Shown here: one piece after another, positions 8,769 through 18,921 of the stretch
Layout of the letters: each line of letters begins with the position of its first letter
Numbering within the stretch: position 1 is the first letter of the stretch
NCBI GenBank assembly: GCA_018384745.1
Contig: JAHAYH010000128.1
Span: forward strand, 1-61,694
Direction of reading: 5' to 3'
Length of the DNA stretch: 61,694 nt
Source of the DNA: Caryophanon sp.
GTDB taxonomy: Bacteria > Bacillota > Bacilli > Bacillales_A > Planococcaceae
Program-made: the position numbers and the translations under genes
The notes under the pieces: model-generated
Seen by the model: the letters and a program-made list of their open reading frames with translations, nothing else
What the model was told of the DNA's origin: nothing
The model's database searches: none

Positions 8769-9140
8769 ATGGCATTACGTGCACCACAACCTCATTTTGA
8801 ACCGCAACAACAGCCACAGAAGCATCAGCAACGAAAGCCCCAGCCGAAGAAAAAATATGGTTGGTTCCATATTACACCGGGTGAAAAAGGACTTGCTGTT
8901 ATTGCTGGTCTTGTACTAGCAATTGGCGTTGGCATGAATTTAAATGCACAATCAGCGGTACAACAAACGAATATTAAAATTTCACAAACTGAAGCTGAAA
9001 TTAATCAAATTTCCGATGAAAATGAAGAATTATACGTACAAGTATCCGAGCTTTCACGTTATGAACGTATTTGGGAGCGTGCACAAGCTTTAGGTCTAAC
9101 ACAAAATGAACAAAATGTTCGGGTAGTACCTGGTCAATGA
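8769..9140 (+). CDS. ftsL: Cell division protein FtsL
   Basis: A 123-residue bitopic membrane protein. A Gln/Pro/Lys-rich cytoplasmic N-terminus (1-40) is followed by one membrane helix (about 45-62) and a short coiled coil ending in a conserved RYERIWERAQALGL segment. FtsL forms the DivIB-DivIC-FtsL complex that activates septal synthesis. The ATG follows the rsmH stop without a gap, and the 3' end overlaps pbpB by 4 nt, so translation is probably coupled. Identification rests on shape and position, since FtsL sequence is poorly conserved. Confidence 0.9.
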   Translation: MALRAPQPHFEPQQQPQKHQQRKPQPKKKYGWFHITPGEKGLAVIAGLVLAIGVGMNLNAQSAVQQTNIKISQTEAEINQISDENEELYVQVSELSRYERIWERAQALGLTQNEQNVRVVPGQ

Positions 9141-11377
9141 AGCAAAAAGTAGTATCTAAATGGGGAGCCTTTGCATTACTAAGTTTTTTCGCAGGGCTCT
9201 CTTTTCTATTCATCGGACGATTTTTTATTTTACAAACTTCAGGAGAATCTCACGGGCGCGATTTGCTCATGCGTGCAGCTGCGCAATACGAACGTGAGTA
9301 TATTTTAGATGCAAAGCGCGGCGATATTTTAGATCGCTACGGGCGTATCATTGCAGAGGATACACAAAGTTATCGTGTGGCAGCGGTGCTCGACGAATCG
9401 CTTACACAAGCAGGTCGTGAGCCGGTGCATGTCGTCGATAAAGAAGAAACGGCACGCATTTTAGCGAAATATTTAAACGGCACTGAGGAACAAATTTACA
9501 AAGTGCTAGATCAAGATAAAAAGCAAGTGGAATTTGGCCCGATCGGTCGTAAGTTGTCACATGAGACGAAGACGTTAATCGAGGCGGAAAAATTACCAGG
9601 CATTATTTTCTTTAGCGATACAAAACGCTATTATCCAAACGGCAGCTTAGCGTCGTATTTAATTGGCTATGCGCGTGAGGAAGAAATTCAAGATGAACGT
9701 ACCAAAACATATAAGCTGCGCACAATTGGTGAGATGGGCTTAGAAGCGTATTATGATGACGTGCTAGAAGGTACCGATGGCTATGAAAACTACGAAGCGG
9801 ATAAGCGCGGATATTTATTGCCTGGTGCGACGCATTTCATTCAGGAGCCAAAGCATGGGTTTGATATGACGTTAACGCTTGATAAGACGATTCAAAACTT
9901 CGTCGATGATGCGCTATTGCGCGTCAACGAACAATATACACCAGAAGAAATGGTCGTTGTGGTAGCCGATGCGAAAACAGGTGGCATTTTAGCGATGTCG
10001 CAAAGCCCAACGTTTAATCCAAATACGCGCGAAGGCTTAAATTCAGATTCGACATGGTTAAACCAAGCGACGTCTGACACGATTGAACCTGGTTCAACGA
10101 TGAAGGTATTTACGCTTGCAACGGCGATCGAAACTGGCAATTGGACGCCGAACTCACAATATAAATCAGGGCAATATCAAATGCCAAACTCGATGCGTAT
10201 TGTGCGCGACCATAACTCGGTCGGGTGGGGAACGATTTCATTTTTAGAAGGAATTCAGCGCTCATCGAACGTTGCCATTGCATACATGATGGAGCGCATC
10301 GGTACCGAGACGTTTTTACAATATTTAGAGCGCTTTGGCTTCGGTCAAAAAACGGGCTTCCCTGCAAAGGAAGAAGCAGCGGGCGTTATTTTAAACAAAA
10401 ATAAGCAAGATATTATTTCAACGGCATTTGGGCAAGCATCTACTGTAACGCCGATTCAACTCGTGCAAGCGATGACAGCAATCGCAAACGATGGCGTGAT
10501 GATGAAACCGTATATCGTTGAAAAAATTGTGAACCCAAACACAGGCGAAGTCGTTGAAGAGCATAAGCCGACGGAGAAAGGGCAGCCGATTTCCGCTGAA
10601 ACGGCCCAACAAGTGAAGACGATTTTAGCGTCGACGATTACCGAGCCGGTTGGAACGGGGAAACAATTTAAAATTGACAACTACAACGTTGCTGGGAAAA
10701 CAGGAACTGCTCAAATCGTCAATGAAAACGGGACGTATGACTGGGGACCAGATGAGTTCTTGTATTCGTTTTTAGGGATGGCACCTGTCGAAGATCCACA
10801 GCTAATTGTGTATGTGGCGGTGCAAAAACCGACGTTAAAAGGTGGCGCAGGAAGCACACCGGTAGCGGAGATTTTCACATCAGTCATGGAGAACAGCTTG
10901 AAATATTTAAATATTGACCCAGCAAATGTCGAAAACGTGACAACAGAAACGATCGACAATTACGTGAAATCTTCCGCGCTTGAAGCAAAAGCAACGCTTG
11001 AAGCATTAGGCATTAACGTTGTTGTAACGGGTGAAGGTGGTAGCGTTGAAGCGCAATATCCAGCACCAGGCACAACGCTTGTTGAAGGAGATCGTGTCTT
11101 TTTACAAACAGCAGGGTCTAGCATTTTACCGGATTTAACCGGTTGGTCATTGCGACATCTTAAAACGTTTGAGCAAATGGCACGCATTGAACTCGAAACG
11201 CTAGGAGAGGGATATGTTGTTGCACAAGATGCAATCGCAGGTTCGGTACTGACCGAAAATATGACGGTGAGCGTCGAACTGCAAACACCGCAAGAGCAAT
11301 ATATGATGAAGCCACCTGTTGAACAGGAAGAAGCGCCTGTAACAGAGGAAGATGCCTCAACAAATGCTTCACCGTAA
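9137..11377 (+). CDS. pbpB: Septal penicillin-binding protein 2B (class B PBP)
   Basis: A 746-residue septal transpeptidase. It has an N-terminal membrane anchor (about 10-30), a dimerisation domain, and a transpeptidase domain with STMK (near 319), SSN and KTGTAQ (near 520). Two C-terminal PASTA domains follow (about 615-665 and 668-720), then an acidic tail. It is slightly longer than Bacillus PBP2B. The ATGA overlap with ftsL indicates coupling. In spore-formers the paralogue spoVD and murE come next; here a 136-nt gap leads directly to mraY. Confidence 0.96.
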   Translation: MKQKVVSKWGAFALLSFFAGLSFLFIGRFFILQTSGESHGRDLLMRAAAQYEREYILDAKRGDILDRYGRIIAEDTQSYRVAAVLDESLTQAGREPVHVVDKEETARILAKYLNGTEEQIYKVLDQDKKQVEFGPIGRKLSHETKTLIEAEKLPGIIFFSDTKRYYPNGSLASYLIGYAREEEIQDERTKTYKLRTIGEMGLEAYYDDVLEGTDGYENYEADKRGYLLPGATHFIQEPKHGFDMTLTLDKTIQNFVDDALLRVNEQYTPEEMVVVVADAKTGGILAMSQSPTFNPNTREGLNSDSTWLNQATSDTIEPGSTMKVFTLATAIETGNWTPNSQYKSGQYQMPNSMRIVRDHNSVGWGTISFLEGIQRSSNVAIAYMMERIGTETFLQYLERFGFGQKTGFPAKEEAAGVILNKNKQDIISTAFGQASTVTPIQLVQAMTAIANDGVMMKPYIVEKIVNPNTGEVVEEHKPTEKGQPISAETAQQVKTILASTITEPVGTGKQFKIDNYNVAGKTGTAQIVNENGTYDWGPDEFLYSFLGMAPVEDPQLIVYVAVQKPTLKGGAGSTPVAEIFTSVMENSLKYLNIDPANVENVTTETIDNYVKSSALEAKATLEALGINVVVTGEGGSVEAQYPAPGTTLVEGDRVFLQTAGSSILPDLTGWSLRHLKTFEQMARIELETLGEGYVVAQDAIAGSVLTENMTVSVELQTPQEQYMMKPPVEQEEAPVTEEDASTNASP

Positions 11378-11513
11378 CATCGGTCATGTTTTCATAAAAA
11401 TAATAGCAATTAATGACAAAAATGCCGAAAACGCATCTTTTAAAATGACCGAGAAAGTTCTATTATAAGGTGTGGTACAACGCATTTTGAACGAAGTATA
11501 GAAGGAGAGCATT
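11378..11513 (+). other. Intergenic gap at the spoVD-murE position
   Basis: 136 nt with no gene. It carries an inverted pair CGGTCAT (11381-11387) and ATGACCG (11445-11451) and an AT-rich TATTATAAG stretch near 11461 that could be a -10 with no convincing -35. The mraY ribosome site GAAGGAGAG is at its end. Confidence 0.5.
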
Positions 11514-12485
11514 ATGACAGTCGCATCGACATTGATTATTTTAGCAGTAGCATTTTTAGTATCGGTTATCGTCGCACCATTTGCGATTCCGATGCTACGC
11601 CGATTAAAGTTCGGCCAAAGCATTCGTGAAGAAGGTCCGCAATCGCATATGAAAAAGGCGGGCACACCAACGATGGGTGGGGTCATCTTTTTAATCTCGA
11701 TCCTGTTGACAACCATTGTACTTGGATTGGTGTATGATTTCTTCTCGGTGCAAACAACGATCTTATTATTAGTATTTATCGGGTTTGGGGTTATTGGCTT
11801 TTTAGATGATGGCATTAAAGTGATTTTCAAACGCAACTTAGGCTTAACATCAATTCAAAAGTTAATCGGTCAAATTGTCATCGCCATCGTTGCGTACTTA
11901 TTACTACAGATGAGCGATACGTTTGAAACGACGTTATCACTGTTTGGCTTAACGGTGGACATCGGTATTTTATACGTAGCCTTTTTAATTTTCTGGCTTG
12001 TAGGATTCTCAAATGCCGTAAACTTAACGGACGGTTTAGACGGTTTAGCAAGTGGTACATCAGCGTTCGCATTCGCAGCATTCGGGATTATCGCAATGCT
12101 ACAAGAGCAAGCAGATGTGGCGTTATTTGCCTTTGCTGTAACGGGCGCACTCCTTGGCTTTTTAGTGTTTAACGCAAAGCCTGCCAAAGTGTTCATGGGC
12201 GATACAGGCTCACTTGCTCTTGGTGGTGCGTTAGCAATGTTATCAGTTGTAACGAAAACGGAATTTTTATTATTAATCATTGGGCTTGTGTTCGTCATCG
12301 AGACATTATCGGTTATGATTCAAGTAGCATACTTTAAGAAAACAGGTAAGCGTATTTTCAGAATGAGTCCAATTCATCACCACTTTGAAGAAGGTGGCTG
12401 GTCTGAGTGGAAAGTCGTCATCGTCTTTTGGTCAGTTGGCTTAGTGGTAGCTGTAATTGGTGTATTAGTGGAGGCGTTAGGATGA
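11514..12485 (+). CDS. mraY: Phospho-N-acetylmuramoyl-pentapeptide transferase MraY
   Basis: A 323-residue polytopic membrane enzyme with about ten helices. It transfers phospho-MurNAc-pentapeptide to undecaprenyl phosphate, making lipid I. Catalytic and family motifs are [27 protein letters not shown] and [17 protein letters not shown] precedes the ATG. The stop overlaps the murD start (ATGA). Confidence 0.98.
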   Translation: MTVASTLIILAVAFLVSVIVAPFAIPMLRRLKFGQSIREEGPQSHMKKAGTPTMGGVIFLISILLTTIVLGLVYDFFSVQTTILLLVFIGFGVIGFLDDGIKVIFKRNLGLTSIQKLIGQIVIAIVAYLLLQMSDTFETTLSLFGLTVDIGILYVAFLIFWLVGFSNAVNLTDGLDGLASGTSAFAFAAFGIIAMLQEQADVALFAFAVTGALLGFLVFNAKPAKVFMGDTGSLALGGALAMLSVVTKTEFLLLIIGLVFVIETLSVMIQVAYFKKTGKRIFRMSPIHHHFEEGGWSEWKVVIVFWSVGLVVAVIGVLVEALG

Positions 12486-13831
12486 AGCAATATAAAGATT
12501 TAGTCGCAAAAAAAGTATTAGTGCTTGGTTTAGCGCGTTCAGGTGTCGCAGCAGCAGAGCTGTTACACTCGCTTGGCGCATTCGTCACAGTCAATGATGC
12601 AAAACCATTTGATGCAAGTCCAGATGCACAAGGATTATTACAAAAAGGCATTACGGTTATTTGTGGCCGTCACCCGGAAGATTTACTGGATGAAGGGTTT
12701 GAGCTTGTCGTAAAAAACCCAGGGATTCCGTATTTTAACCCTGTCGTTGCCGATGCGGTACGTCGCGGTATTCCTGTATGGACGGAAGTGGAGCTTGCAT
12801 ATTTAGTGAGCGAAGCGCCAATGATCGGCATTACAGGCTCAAACGGTAAAACAACGACGACAACACTTGTATACGAAATGTTGCGCGTTGGCGGTTTACA
12901 ACCATTAATCGCAGGGAATATCGGAACGGTGGCGTGTGGTGTTGCGGAAAAAGCAACAGCAGATAACGTCATTGTAACTGAATTATCATCGTTCCAATTA
13001 ATGGGAACAGACAGCTTTAAGCCACGCATTGCGATTTTAACGAATTTATACAATGCGCATTTAGATTATCACGGTACGTTTGATGCGTATGCCGATGCGA
13101 AATTTGGCGTAACGCGCAATCAAGACGAAAACGATTATTTCATCTACAATGCCGATCAAAAAACGGTCGTCGCGTATGCACAAAAATCAAACGCGCAAAA
13201 AATTCCGTTTACAACGAAAGGGCGTACAGACGTTGGTGCAAGTGCCGATGATGTGGCTATTTACTGGAACGGCGAAAAAATTGCAGATCGTCAAGACATC
13301 GTGTTACCTGGACAACATAACGTCGAAAACATTTTATGTGCGGTAGCAGCAGCGATGTTACTTGGCTGTAATGTCGAGGCGATGCAGCAAGTGCTGGCAA
13401 CGTTCGGTGGCGTGCGTCACCGTACACAATTTGTGCGCGAATGGGAAGGACGCCGCATTTACAACGATTCAAAAGCAACAAACTGCTTAGCAACAAAAAG
13501 TGCGATTGAAGCATTTACCGCACCGATTGTGTTACTAGCAGGCGGCTTAGATCGTGGCCACTCGTTTGAAGAGCTGCGTGAGGCGATGCAAAATGTTCGC
13601 GTGTCCATTTCATTTGGTGAAACAGGGATGCGCTTTGCAGAATTTGCAAAGTCATGCGGCGTTGAAGAAACGATCGTTGCTGTCAATGTAGAAGACGCAG
13701 CAGCGTATGCGCGCAAGCTGTCACAGCAAGGCGACATCGTGCTTTTATCACCGGCATGTGCAAGTTGGGATCAGTACGAAAGCTTTGAAGTACGCGGTGA
13801 CTTATTTATTGAAGCAGTGATGAAATTTTAA
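12482..13831 (+). CDS. murD: UDP-N-acetylmuramoyl-L-alanine--D-glutamate ligase MurD
   Basis: A 449-residue Mur ligase adding D-glutamate to UDP-MurNAc-Ala. It has an N-terminal Rossmann-like segment ([10 protein letters not shown]), the ATP loop [12 protein letters not shown] near residue 117-128, the [15 protein letters not shown] segment, and C-terminal YNDSKATN and LLAGGLDRG. The ATG at 12482 overlaps the mraY stop by 4 nt, so a longer frame starting at 12407 is not needed. In Bacillus spoVE, murG and murB follow; here a terminator comes instead. Confidence 0.98.
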   Translation: MKQYKDLVAKKVLVLGLARSGVAAAELLHSLGAFVTVNDAKPFDASPDAQGLLQKGITVICGRHPEDLLDEGFELVVKNPGIPYFNPVVADAVRRGIPVWTEVELAYLVSEAPMIGITGSNGKTTTTTLVYEMLRVGGLQPLIAGNIGTVACGVAEKATADNVIVTELSSFQLMGTDSFKPRIAILTNLYNAHLDYHGTFDAYADAKFGVTRNQDENDYFIYNADQKTVVAYAQKSNAQKIPFTTKGRTDVGASADDVAIYWNGEKIADRQDIVLPGQHNVENILCAVAAAMLLGCNVEAMQQVLATFGGVRHRTQFVREWEGRRIYNDSKATNCLATKSAIEAFTAPIVLLAGGLDRGHSFEELREAMQNVRVSISFGETGMRFAEFAKSCGVEETIVAVNVEDAAAYARKLSQQGDIVLLSPACASWDQYESFEVRGDLFIEAVMKF

Positions 13832-13841
13832 AAGTGATAGG

Positions 13842-13882
13842 AGTGGTAGAGGGATCGTATCGACTTCTCTACCGCTTTTTTT
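13842..13882 (+). terminator. Terminator between murD and divIB
   Basis: A 10-bp stem (13842-13851 with 13867-13876, one G-T pair), a 15-nt loop and seven T. It ends only 18 nt before the divIB start, leaving no room for a separate promoter. Confidence 0.85.
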
Positions 13883-13900
13883 ATCACGAGGGGGGACACG

Positions 13901-14800
13901 ATGGCTGAGAAAGTAATCGACTTAGAAAATCGCATTCCGCAGTTAGCGCGTCGTAAAAGACGTCGCTTCATCCGACAAATTAGTTTTATCGCGTTGCTCA
14001 TTATATTGCTCGTGCTCATTATCGCGTATCGACAATCGGATTGGAGTCGCATTCAAACGATTGAGGTGATCGGTGCAGATTACAAAACGGTTGATTATCA
14101 TGTAGAGCAACTGCCATTTCACGTAGGGGATTCGATGTGGTTTGATGTGGACGACATGGAGCAAGCAGCGCTTGAAAATAACTGGTTAAAACAAGTGACC
14201 ATTGAACGCGACTGGTTGACGCATGTTGTCGTCACGATTGAGGAATATAAGCATGTTGGCTACGTGAAACGAGATGAGCAGTATTACCCGATTTTAGAAA
14301 ACGGTGAGATCGTGCCCGAAGCGATGACGTCGTTTGTCATGGATGCCCCATTGCTGACGAATTTTAAAGATGATGCGTATTTAACGGAGCTGCTGGAGCA
14401 GTTAGCGCAATTGGATGATGAAGTGCATGCACTCATTTCGCAAATTACGTACACACCTTCTAATTCTGACAACAGTGTTGTGACGCTTTATATGACAGAC
14501 GGCTATGAAGTACGTGCGCTTATTTATGACTTTGCAGCAAAAGTGAATTATTACCCATCGATTGTCAAACAGCTTGGTGACATTGATGTTAAAGGGATTA
14601 TTGATTTAGAAGTTGGATCGTATTTCACATCTTTTGACGCAGAATATGGCATTCGAATCGATGAGAGCACTTATATGGAAGAAGCTGAGCCGCAAAGCGA
14701 AGAAGCGGCAGAACCGCAGCAACAAGAAGATTCTTCATCGGATGAATCTTCGGCTGAGGAACAGTCGTACGGTGCAATAATAACGGACCGATTTGTATAA
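13901..14800 (+). CDS. divIB: Cell division protein DivIB (FtsQ)
   Basis: A 299-residue bitopic protein. A basic cytoplasmic segment (ARRKRRRFIRQ) is followed by a membrane helix (about 26-44), a POTRA domain starting at IQTIEVIGADY, the beta domain with GYVKRDEQYYPILENGEIV, and an acidic Gln/Ser-rich tail from about residue 262. DivIB scaffolds FtsL and DivIC at the septum. A GAGGGGGG ribosome site precedes the ATG. A strong terminator 18 nt upstream suggests it is made by read-through from murD at reduced level. Confidence 0.93.
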   Translation: MAEKVIDLENRIPQLARRKRRRFIRQISFIALLIILLVLIIAYRQSDWSRIQTIEVIGADYKTVDYHVEQLPFHVGDSMWFDVDDMEQAALENNWLKQVTIERDWLTHVVVTIEEYKHVGYVKRDEQYYPILENGEIVPEAMTSFVMDAPLLTNFKDDAYLTELLEQLAQLDDEVHALISQITYTPSNSDNSVVTLYMTDGYEVRALIYDFAAKVNYYPSIVKQLGDIDVKGIIDLEVGSYFTSFDAEYGIRIDESTYMEEAEPQSEEAAEPQQQEDSSSDESSAEEQSYGAIITDRFV

Positions 14801-14890
14801 CGATATGATAAAATAGTCTTGTAATTGAAGAGGGACGCGTTCATCGTCATTTCATGGCGAAAAATTTGCGGTAAGTGGAAAACGAAAAAA

Positions 14891-14920
14891 CAGGAGAATA
14901 GCATGAAAAATTATGCTTTT
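14891..14920 (+). terminator. Possible weak terminator after divIB
   Basis: An imperfect hairpin (AGCAT near 14900 with ATGCT near 14913) followed by TTTT. It is weaker than the other terminators in the window. Confidence 0.35.
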
Positions 14921-14932
14921 CTGCGGTTTTAC

Positions 14933-14962
14933 TTAGACAACTGACACAAATTACAATAGAAT
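14933..14962 (+). promoter_or_regulatory. Possible promoter for ftsA-ftsZ
   Basis: TTAGAC (14933-14938), 18 nt, TAGAAT (14957-14962), 33 nt before the ftsA start. It is a moderate match; Bacillus also has promoters directly upstream of ftsA. Confidence 0.45.
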
Positions 14963-14995
14963 GTAACTAGGAGTATAAAAAGGAGGTGCAGTCAG

Positions 14996-16303
14996 TTGAG
15001 TCAACAAAAAATTTATGCAGCATTAGACATTGGTTCATCAGCCGTGAAGGTATTAATTGGTGAAGTCAGCAACGGTCAGCTGCACGTAATTGGCGATGGT
15101 TATGCACAATCAAGTGGCGTTAAAAAAAGTGCCATTGTTGATATAGAAGCGACAGTTCAATCGATTAAACGTGCGGTTGAAAGCGCAGAACGTATGACAA
15201 ACATTAAAATTAATGACGTCATTTTAGGCATTCCTGCAAATCAAATTGCATTGCAACCAGCAAAAGGCGTCGTTGCAGTGAACAGTGAAAATAAAGAAAT
15301 TACCGACGAGGATTTACAGCGTGTAATGGATTCAGCGCAAGTGATGTCGATTCCACCAGACCGCGAGTTAGTCAATTTAATTCCGCGTCAATTTATCGTC
15401 GATAGCCTATCGGAAATTCAAGACCCACGTGGTATGATGGGAGTACGTTTAGAGGTAGATGCAACGTTAATTACAACATCGCGTACATTAGGGCATAATT
15501 TAATGCGTTGTGTAGAACGTGCGGGATTAAATATTCGTGAAATCGTGCTACAACCTTTAGCGGGTGGTCAGCTAGCATTAACGGATGATGAGTTAAATCA
15601 AGGAACGGCATATATCGATATTGGTGGCGGTTCAACGACAGTTGCATTTTTTGAAAACGGTATTTTACAGCAAACAGCGGTCATTCCAGTTGGTGGCGAC
15701 CATGTTACGAAAGATCTATCGATCATTTTAAAAACGACAACGGAAGCCGCAGAGCAAATTAAATATCAATATGGGCATGCTTATTTTGAGGAAGCTTCTG
15801 ACACGGAACTATTTGAAGTGCCAGTTGTTGGTGCAGACTCAAAAGACCAATACAGTCAGAAATACATAGCTGAAATTATTGGTTTCCGATTAGCGGAATT
15901 ATTCGATATGGTGTTAGATGAGCTTGGTCGTATGGGTGTACAAGACTTACCAGGTGGCATCGTATTAACAGGTGGTATGGCGAAGCTTGAAGGCATTGCA
16001 CAATTAGCACGTCAAGTAATGCAGACGCGCGTACGTGTTTATACGCCAGATTATATCGGCATTCGTGACCCTGGCTATACAACATCTGTAGGTTTAATCC
16101 ATTTTATGGCGGATCAAGATGCGTTCTTTGGTGAACAAGCAATGACGCCAATCGCAGACCCTGCTGAGCCATACGACGGCGAAACGTGGGGACAAGATCC
16201 AACAGACGGCGAGTTTGACGATGATGTAGATGACAAATCGAACAAGAAAAATAAAGACGTAAAAAGTAAAGTAAAGTCATTTTTTTCGAAAATCTTTGAA
16301 TAA
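14996..16303 (+). CDS. ftsA: Cell division protein FtsA
   Basis: A 435-residue actin-like ATPase that anchors FtsZ to the membrane. Phosphate-binding segments LDIGSSAVKVLIGEV and IDIGGGSTTVAFF are clear, and GIVLTGGMAKLEG matches the adenosine motif. The C-terminus ends in a Lys/Phe-rich stretch (VKSFFSKIFE) fitting the amphipathic membrane-targeting helix, after an acidic linker. The start is a TTG at 14996 with AAGGAGGTG 7 nt upstream; no ATG fits. It is followed by ftsZ after 30 nt. Confidence 0.97.
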   Translation: MSQQKIYAALDIGSSAVKVLIGEVSNGQLHVIGDGYAQSSGVKKSAIVDIEATVQSIKRAVESAERMTNIKINDVILGIPANQIALQPAKGVVAVNSENKEITDEDLQRVMDSAQVMSIPPDRELVNLIPRQFIVDSLSEIQDPRGMMGVRLEVDATLITTSRTLGHNLMRCVERAGLNIREIVLQPLAGGQLALTDDELNQGTAYIDIGGGSTTVAFFENGILQQTAVIPVGGDHVTKDLSIILKTTTEAAEQIKYQYGHAYFEEASDTELFEVPVVGADSKDQYSQKYIAEIIGFRLAELFDMVLDELGRMGVQDLPGGIVLTGGMAKLEGIAQLARQVMQTRVRVYTPDYIGIRDPGYTTSVGLIHFMADQDAFFGEQAMTPIADPAEPYDGETWGQDPTDGEFDDDVDDKSNKKNKDVKSKVKSFFSKIFE

Positions 16304-16333
16304 AAGGCTTATGTTCCGGTAGGAGGAGAAAAA

Positions 16334-17506
16334 ATGTTGGAATTTGATACAAATATTGACCAAATGGCAATTATTAAAGTTGTCGGTGTAGGTGGCGGCG
16401 GTAATAACGCTGTTAACCGAATGATTGAACACGGTGTAAAAGGCGTAGAGTTCATCGTTGTTAATACAGATGCGCAAGCATTAAACTTATCAAAAGCGGA
16501 AACACGCATCCAAATCGGTGGCAAATTAACACGCGGTTTAGGTGCAGGTGCCAACCCAGATGTAGGGAAAAAAGCAGCAGAAGAAAGCCGTGAGCAGTTA
16601 GAAGAAGCATTACGCGGCGCAGATATGGTATTCGTAACAGCTGGTATGGGCGGCGGTACAGGTACAGGTGCTGCACCAGTCATCGCACAAGTCGCACGTG
16701 ACTTAGGCGCATTAACAGTTGGTGTTGTAACAAAGCCGTTCACATTCGAAGGAAACAAGCGTCAAAAGCAAGCAATCGGTGGTGTTAACTCAATGAAGGA
16801 AGCGGTTGACACGTTAATCGTTATTCCAAACGATAAGTTATTACAAATCGTTGACAAAAACACACCAATGCTTGAAGCGTTCCGTGAAGTAGATAACGTA
16901 TTACGTCAAGGTGTATCAGGTATTTCAGACTTAATCGCAGTGCCAGGTTTAATCAACCTTGACTTTGCGGACGTAAAAACAATTATGTCTGAAAAAGGTT
17001 CAGCATTAATGGGGATCGGTATGGCTTCAGGTGAAAACCGCGCAGCAGAAGCAGCGAAAAAAGCGATTTCTTCTCCATTATTAGAAACATCAATTGAAGG
17101 CGCAAAAGGTGTCATTATGAACATCACAGGCGGCTCAAACTTAAGTTTATTCGAAGCAGGAGAAGCAGCTGATATTATTAAAGCAGCAGCAGATTCTGAC
17201 GTAAACATCATCTTCGGTTCGGTTATTAACGAAAACTTAAAAGATGAAATTATCGTAACAGTTATTGCGACAGGCTTCTCGGATGAGGCAGCAACACGTC
17301 AAGCGCCACGTCCAGGCATGGGGCGTCCGGTACAGCAACAGCAGCCACCAGTGCAGCAGTATGACTACTACCAACAGCCACCAGTGCAACAGCAACCACC
17401 GCAACAACAAGAACCAATTCGTCAAGCACCGCCGCAACAGCAGCAATATAGCTCAGACGATTTAGATGTTCCGGCATTCATTCGTAACCGCCGTAACAAT
17501 CGTTAA
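16334..17506 (+). CDS. ftsZ: Cell division protein FtsZ
   Basis: A 390-residue tubulin-like GTPase forming the Z ring. The GTP signature [10 protein letters not shown] is near residues 105-114, and the T7 region [11 protein letters not shown] is present. Residues about 325-375 form a Gln/Pro-rich linker, followed by the conserved C-terminal peptide [10 protein letters not shown] and a short basic end that bind FtsA and SepF. AGGAGGAG lies just before the ATG. In spore-forming relatives spoIIGA-sigE-sigG come next; here a terminator follows. Confidence 0.99.
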   Translation: MLEFDTNIDQMAIIKVVGVGGGGNNAVNRMIEHGVKGVEFIVVNTDAQALNLSKAETRIQIGGKLTRGLGAGANPDVGKKAAEESREQLEEALRGADMVFVTAGMGGGTGTGAAPVIAQVARDLGALTVGVVTKPFTFEGNKRQKQAIGGVNSMKEAVDTLIVIPNDKLLQIVDKNTPMLEAFREVDNVLRQGVSGISDLIAVPGLINLDFADVKTIMSEKGSALMGIGMASGENRAAEAAKKAISSPLLETSIEGAKGVIMNITGGSNLSLFEAGEAADIIKAAADSDVNIIFGSVINENLKDEIIVTVIATGFSDEAATRQAPRPGMGRPVQQQQPPVQQYDYYQQPPVQQQPPQQQEPIRQAPPQQQQYSSDDLDVPAFIRNRRNNR

Positions 17507-17516
17507 CGAAACAAAG

Positions 17517-17546
17517 AAAAGCCGGCATGTATGTGTCGGCTTTTTT
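17517..17546 (+). terminator. ftsZ terminator
   Basis: An AAAAGCCG/CGGCTTTT stem (17517-17524 with 17537-17544) ending in six T. Confidence 0.85.
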
Positions 17547-17614
17547 ATCGTAATGAGCACGTGCTGAAATGAAATAACGGTCGTTTCTTTCGGCAGACAG
17601 CCCTTTCCAATTCG

Positions 17615-17643
17615 TTGATAATTCATCGATAGCTTGTTACAAT
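17615..17643 (+). promoter_or_regulatory. Sigma-A promoter for ylmE-sepF-ylmG
   Basis: TTGATA (17615-17620), 17 nt, TACAAT (17638-17643). It lies 29 nt before the chosen ylmE start. Confidence 0.8.
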
Positions 17644-17672
17644 ATAAGAAAAATGTAAAGTTGGGAAGAACG

Positions 17673-18347
17673 TTGACAACAATTACGAATAACTTACAAG
17701 CAATTGAAGCGAAAATGAAAGCAGCCTGCGAACGTGCAGGGCGTTCAATGGACGATGTAACGTGCATCGCTGTGACAAAATCGGTAACGGTTGAGCGTAC
17801 AGCAGAAGCGCTAGAAGCAGGCATTACACATTTAGGCGAAAACCGTCCAGAAGGCTTATTATTAAAGCAGCAACATGTAACAGACGAGCGTGCTGTATGG
17901 CATTATATCGGCTCGCTTCAAACACGCAAAGTTAAGCAAGTGGTAAATGATGTGGATTATATCCATTCATTAGATCGTTTAAGCTTAGCGGAGGAAATTG
18001 AAAAGCGTGCTACGGGCGTTGTGAAATGCTTTGTGCAAGTGAATGTATCCGGTGAGCAATCAAAGCATGGTTTATCACCAGAAGAAGTACAACCGTTTTT
18101 ACAACAGCTACAAGCATTTTCGCACATCGAAGTCGTTGGATTGATGACGATGGCGCCGAATACGGAAGACGAACAAATCATTCGCGGTGTGTTTCGACGA
18201 TTAAAAGAGCTACAGCAACAACTGCAAGCGTTACAGTTGCCAGCTGCACCGTGTCATGAGCTATCGATGGGCATGTCTGGTGATTTTGACATTGCCATTG
18301 AAGAAGGTGCAACGTTCGTTCGGATCGGAACAGCGCTAGTAGGCTAA
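17673..18347 (+). CDS. ylmE: YggS/YlmE family pyridoxal phosphate homeostasis protein
   Basis: A 224-residue PLP-binding protein of the YggS/PROSC family with an alanine-racemase-like barrel and no known catalysis. The PLP lysine is in CIAVTKSV, and [17 protein letters not shown] and [13 protein letters not shown] are family motifs. The TTG at 17673 (reading [12 protein letters not shown]) is preferred because an ATG at 17634 would overlap the -10 box; the ribosome site GGGAAG is weak. pgeF (ylmD), which precedes ylmE in Bacillus, is absent. It is cotranscribed with sepF. Confidence 0.88.
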   Translation: MTTITNNLQAIEAKMKAACERAGRSMDDVTCIAVTKSVTVERTAEALEAGITHLGENRPEGLLLKQQHVTDERAVWHYIGSLQTRKVKQVVNDVDYIHSLDRLSLAEEIEKRATGVVKCFVQVNVSGEQSKHGLSPEEVQPFLQQLQAFSHIEVVGLMTMAPNTEDEQIIRGVFRRLKELQQQLQALQLPAAPCHELSMGMSGDFDIAIEEGATFVRIGTALVG

Positions 18348-18366
18348 GAAAGTGAGGAACGAATCT

Positions 18367-18891
18367 GTGAGCATGATCGATAAATTAAAAGGATTTTTGA
18401 ATTATCCAGAGCCACATGATGACGAATACGAAGATGATGAAGGTTATGATGAGCGTGAACAACAACAGCCAAAGCAACCAGTGCAACAGCGCATCGCAGC
18501 AAAGCAGCCTCCAGCTGTGAAGCTAGAACCGATTCAACAGCCAATTGCAAAGGAGGTAGCACGCCCAATGAACGATAATTCATCATCGAACATTGTCAAT
18601 TTACAAGCAGTTGCGCAATCAAAAGGCGCAAAAGTAACGTTAGTGGAGCCACGCGTTTATGCGGAAGTAAAAGATATTGCAGATCATTTGAAAAGTCGCC
18701 GCTCGGTAATCGTTAATTTACACCGCGTTGAGCATGAACAAAAAAAGCGCATTATTGACTTTTTAAGCGGGACTGTATATGCCATTGCAGGAGACATTCA
18801 ACGCGTCGGTGCGGATATTTATTTATGCACGCCGTCTGATGTTGAAGTAACAGGTGAAATTTCAACATTGTTAAATATTGATGAGTTTTAA
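18367..18891 (+). CDS. sepF: Cell division protein SepF
   Basis: A 174-residue protein that binds the FtsZ C-terminus and tethers it to the membrane. The N-terminus (MSMIDKLKGFL) fits the amphipathic membrane helix; an acidic and Gln-rich linker follows, then the conserved SepF core from about residue 80 (VTLVEPRVYAEVKDIAD through GTVYAIAGDIQRVG). The GTG at 18367 is chosen over the ATG at 18373 because AGTGAGGA lies 8 nt upstream and the MSM start matches Bacillus SepF. Confidence 0.95.
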   Translation: MSMIDKLKGFLNYPEPHDDEYEDDEGYDEREQQQPKQPVQQRIAAKQPPAVKLEPIQQPIAKEVARPMNDNSSSNIVNLQAVAQSKGAKVTLVEPRVYAEVKDIADHLKSRRSVIVNLHRVEHEQKKRIIDFLSGTVYAIAGDIQRVGADIYLCTPSDVEVTGEISTLLNIDEF

Positions 18892-18921
18892 AAAAAATAG
18901 ACGAGATGAGCGAGGAAATAT

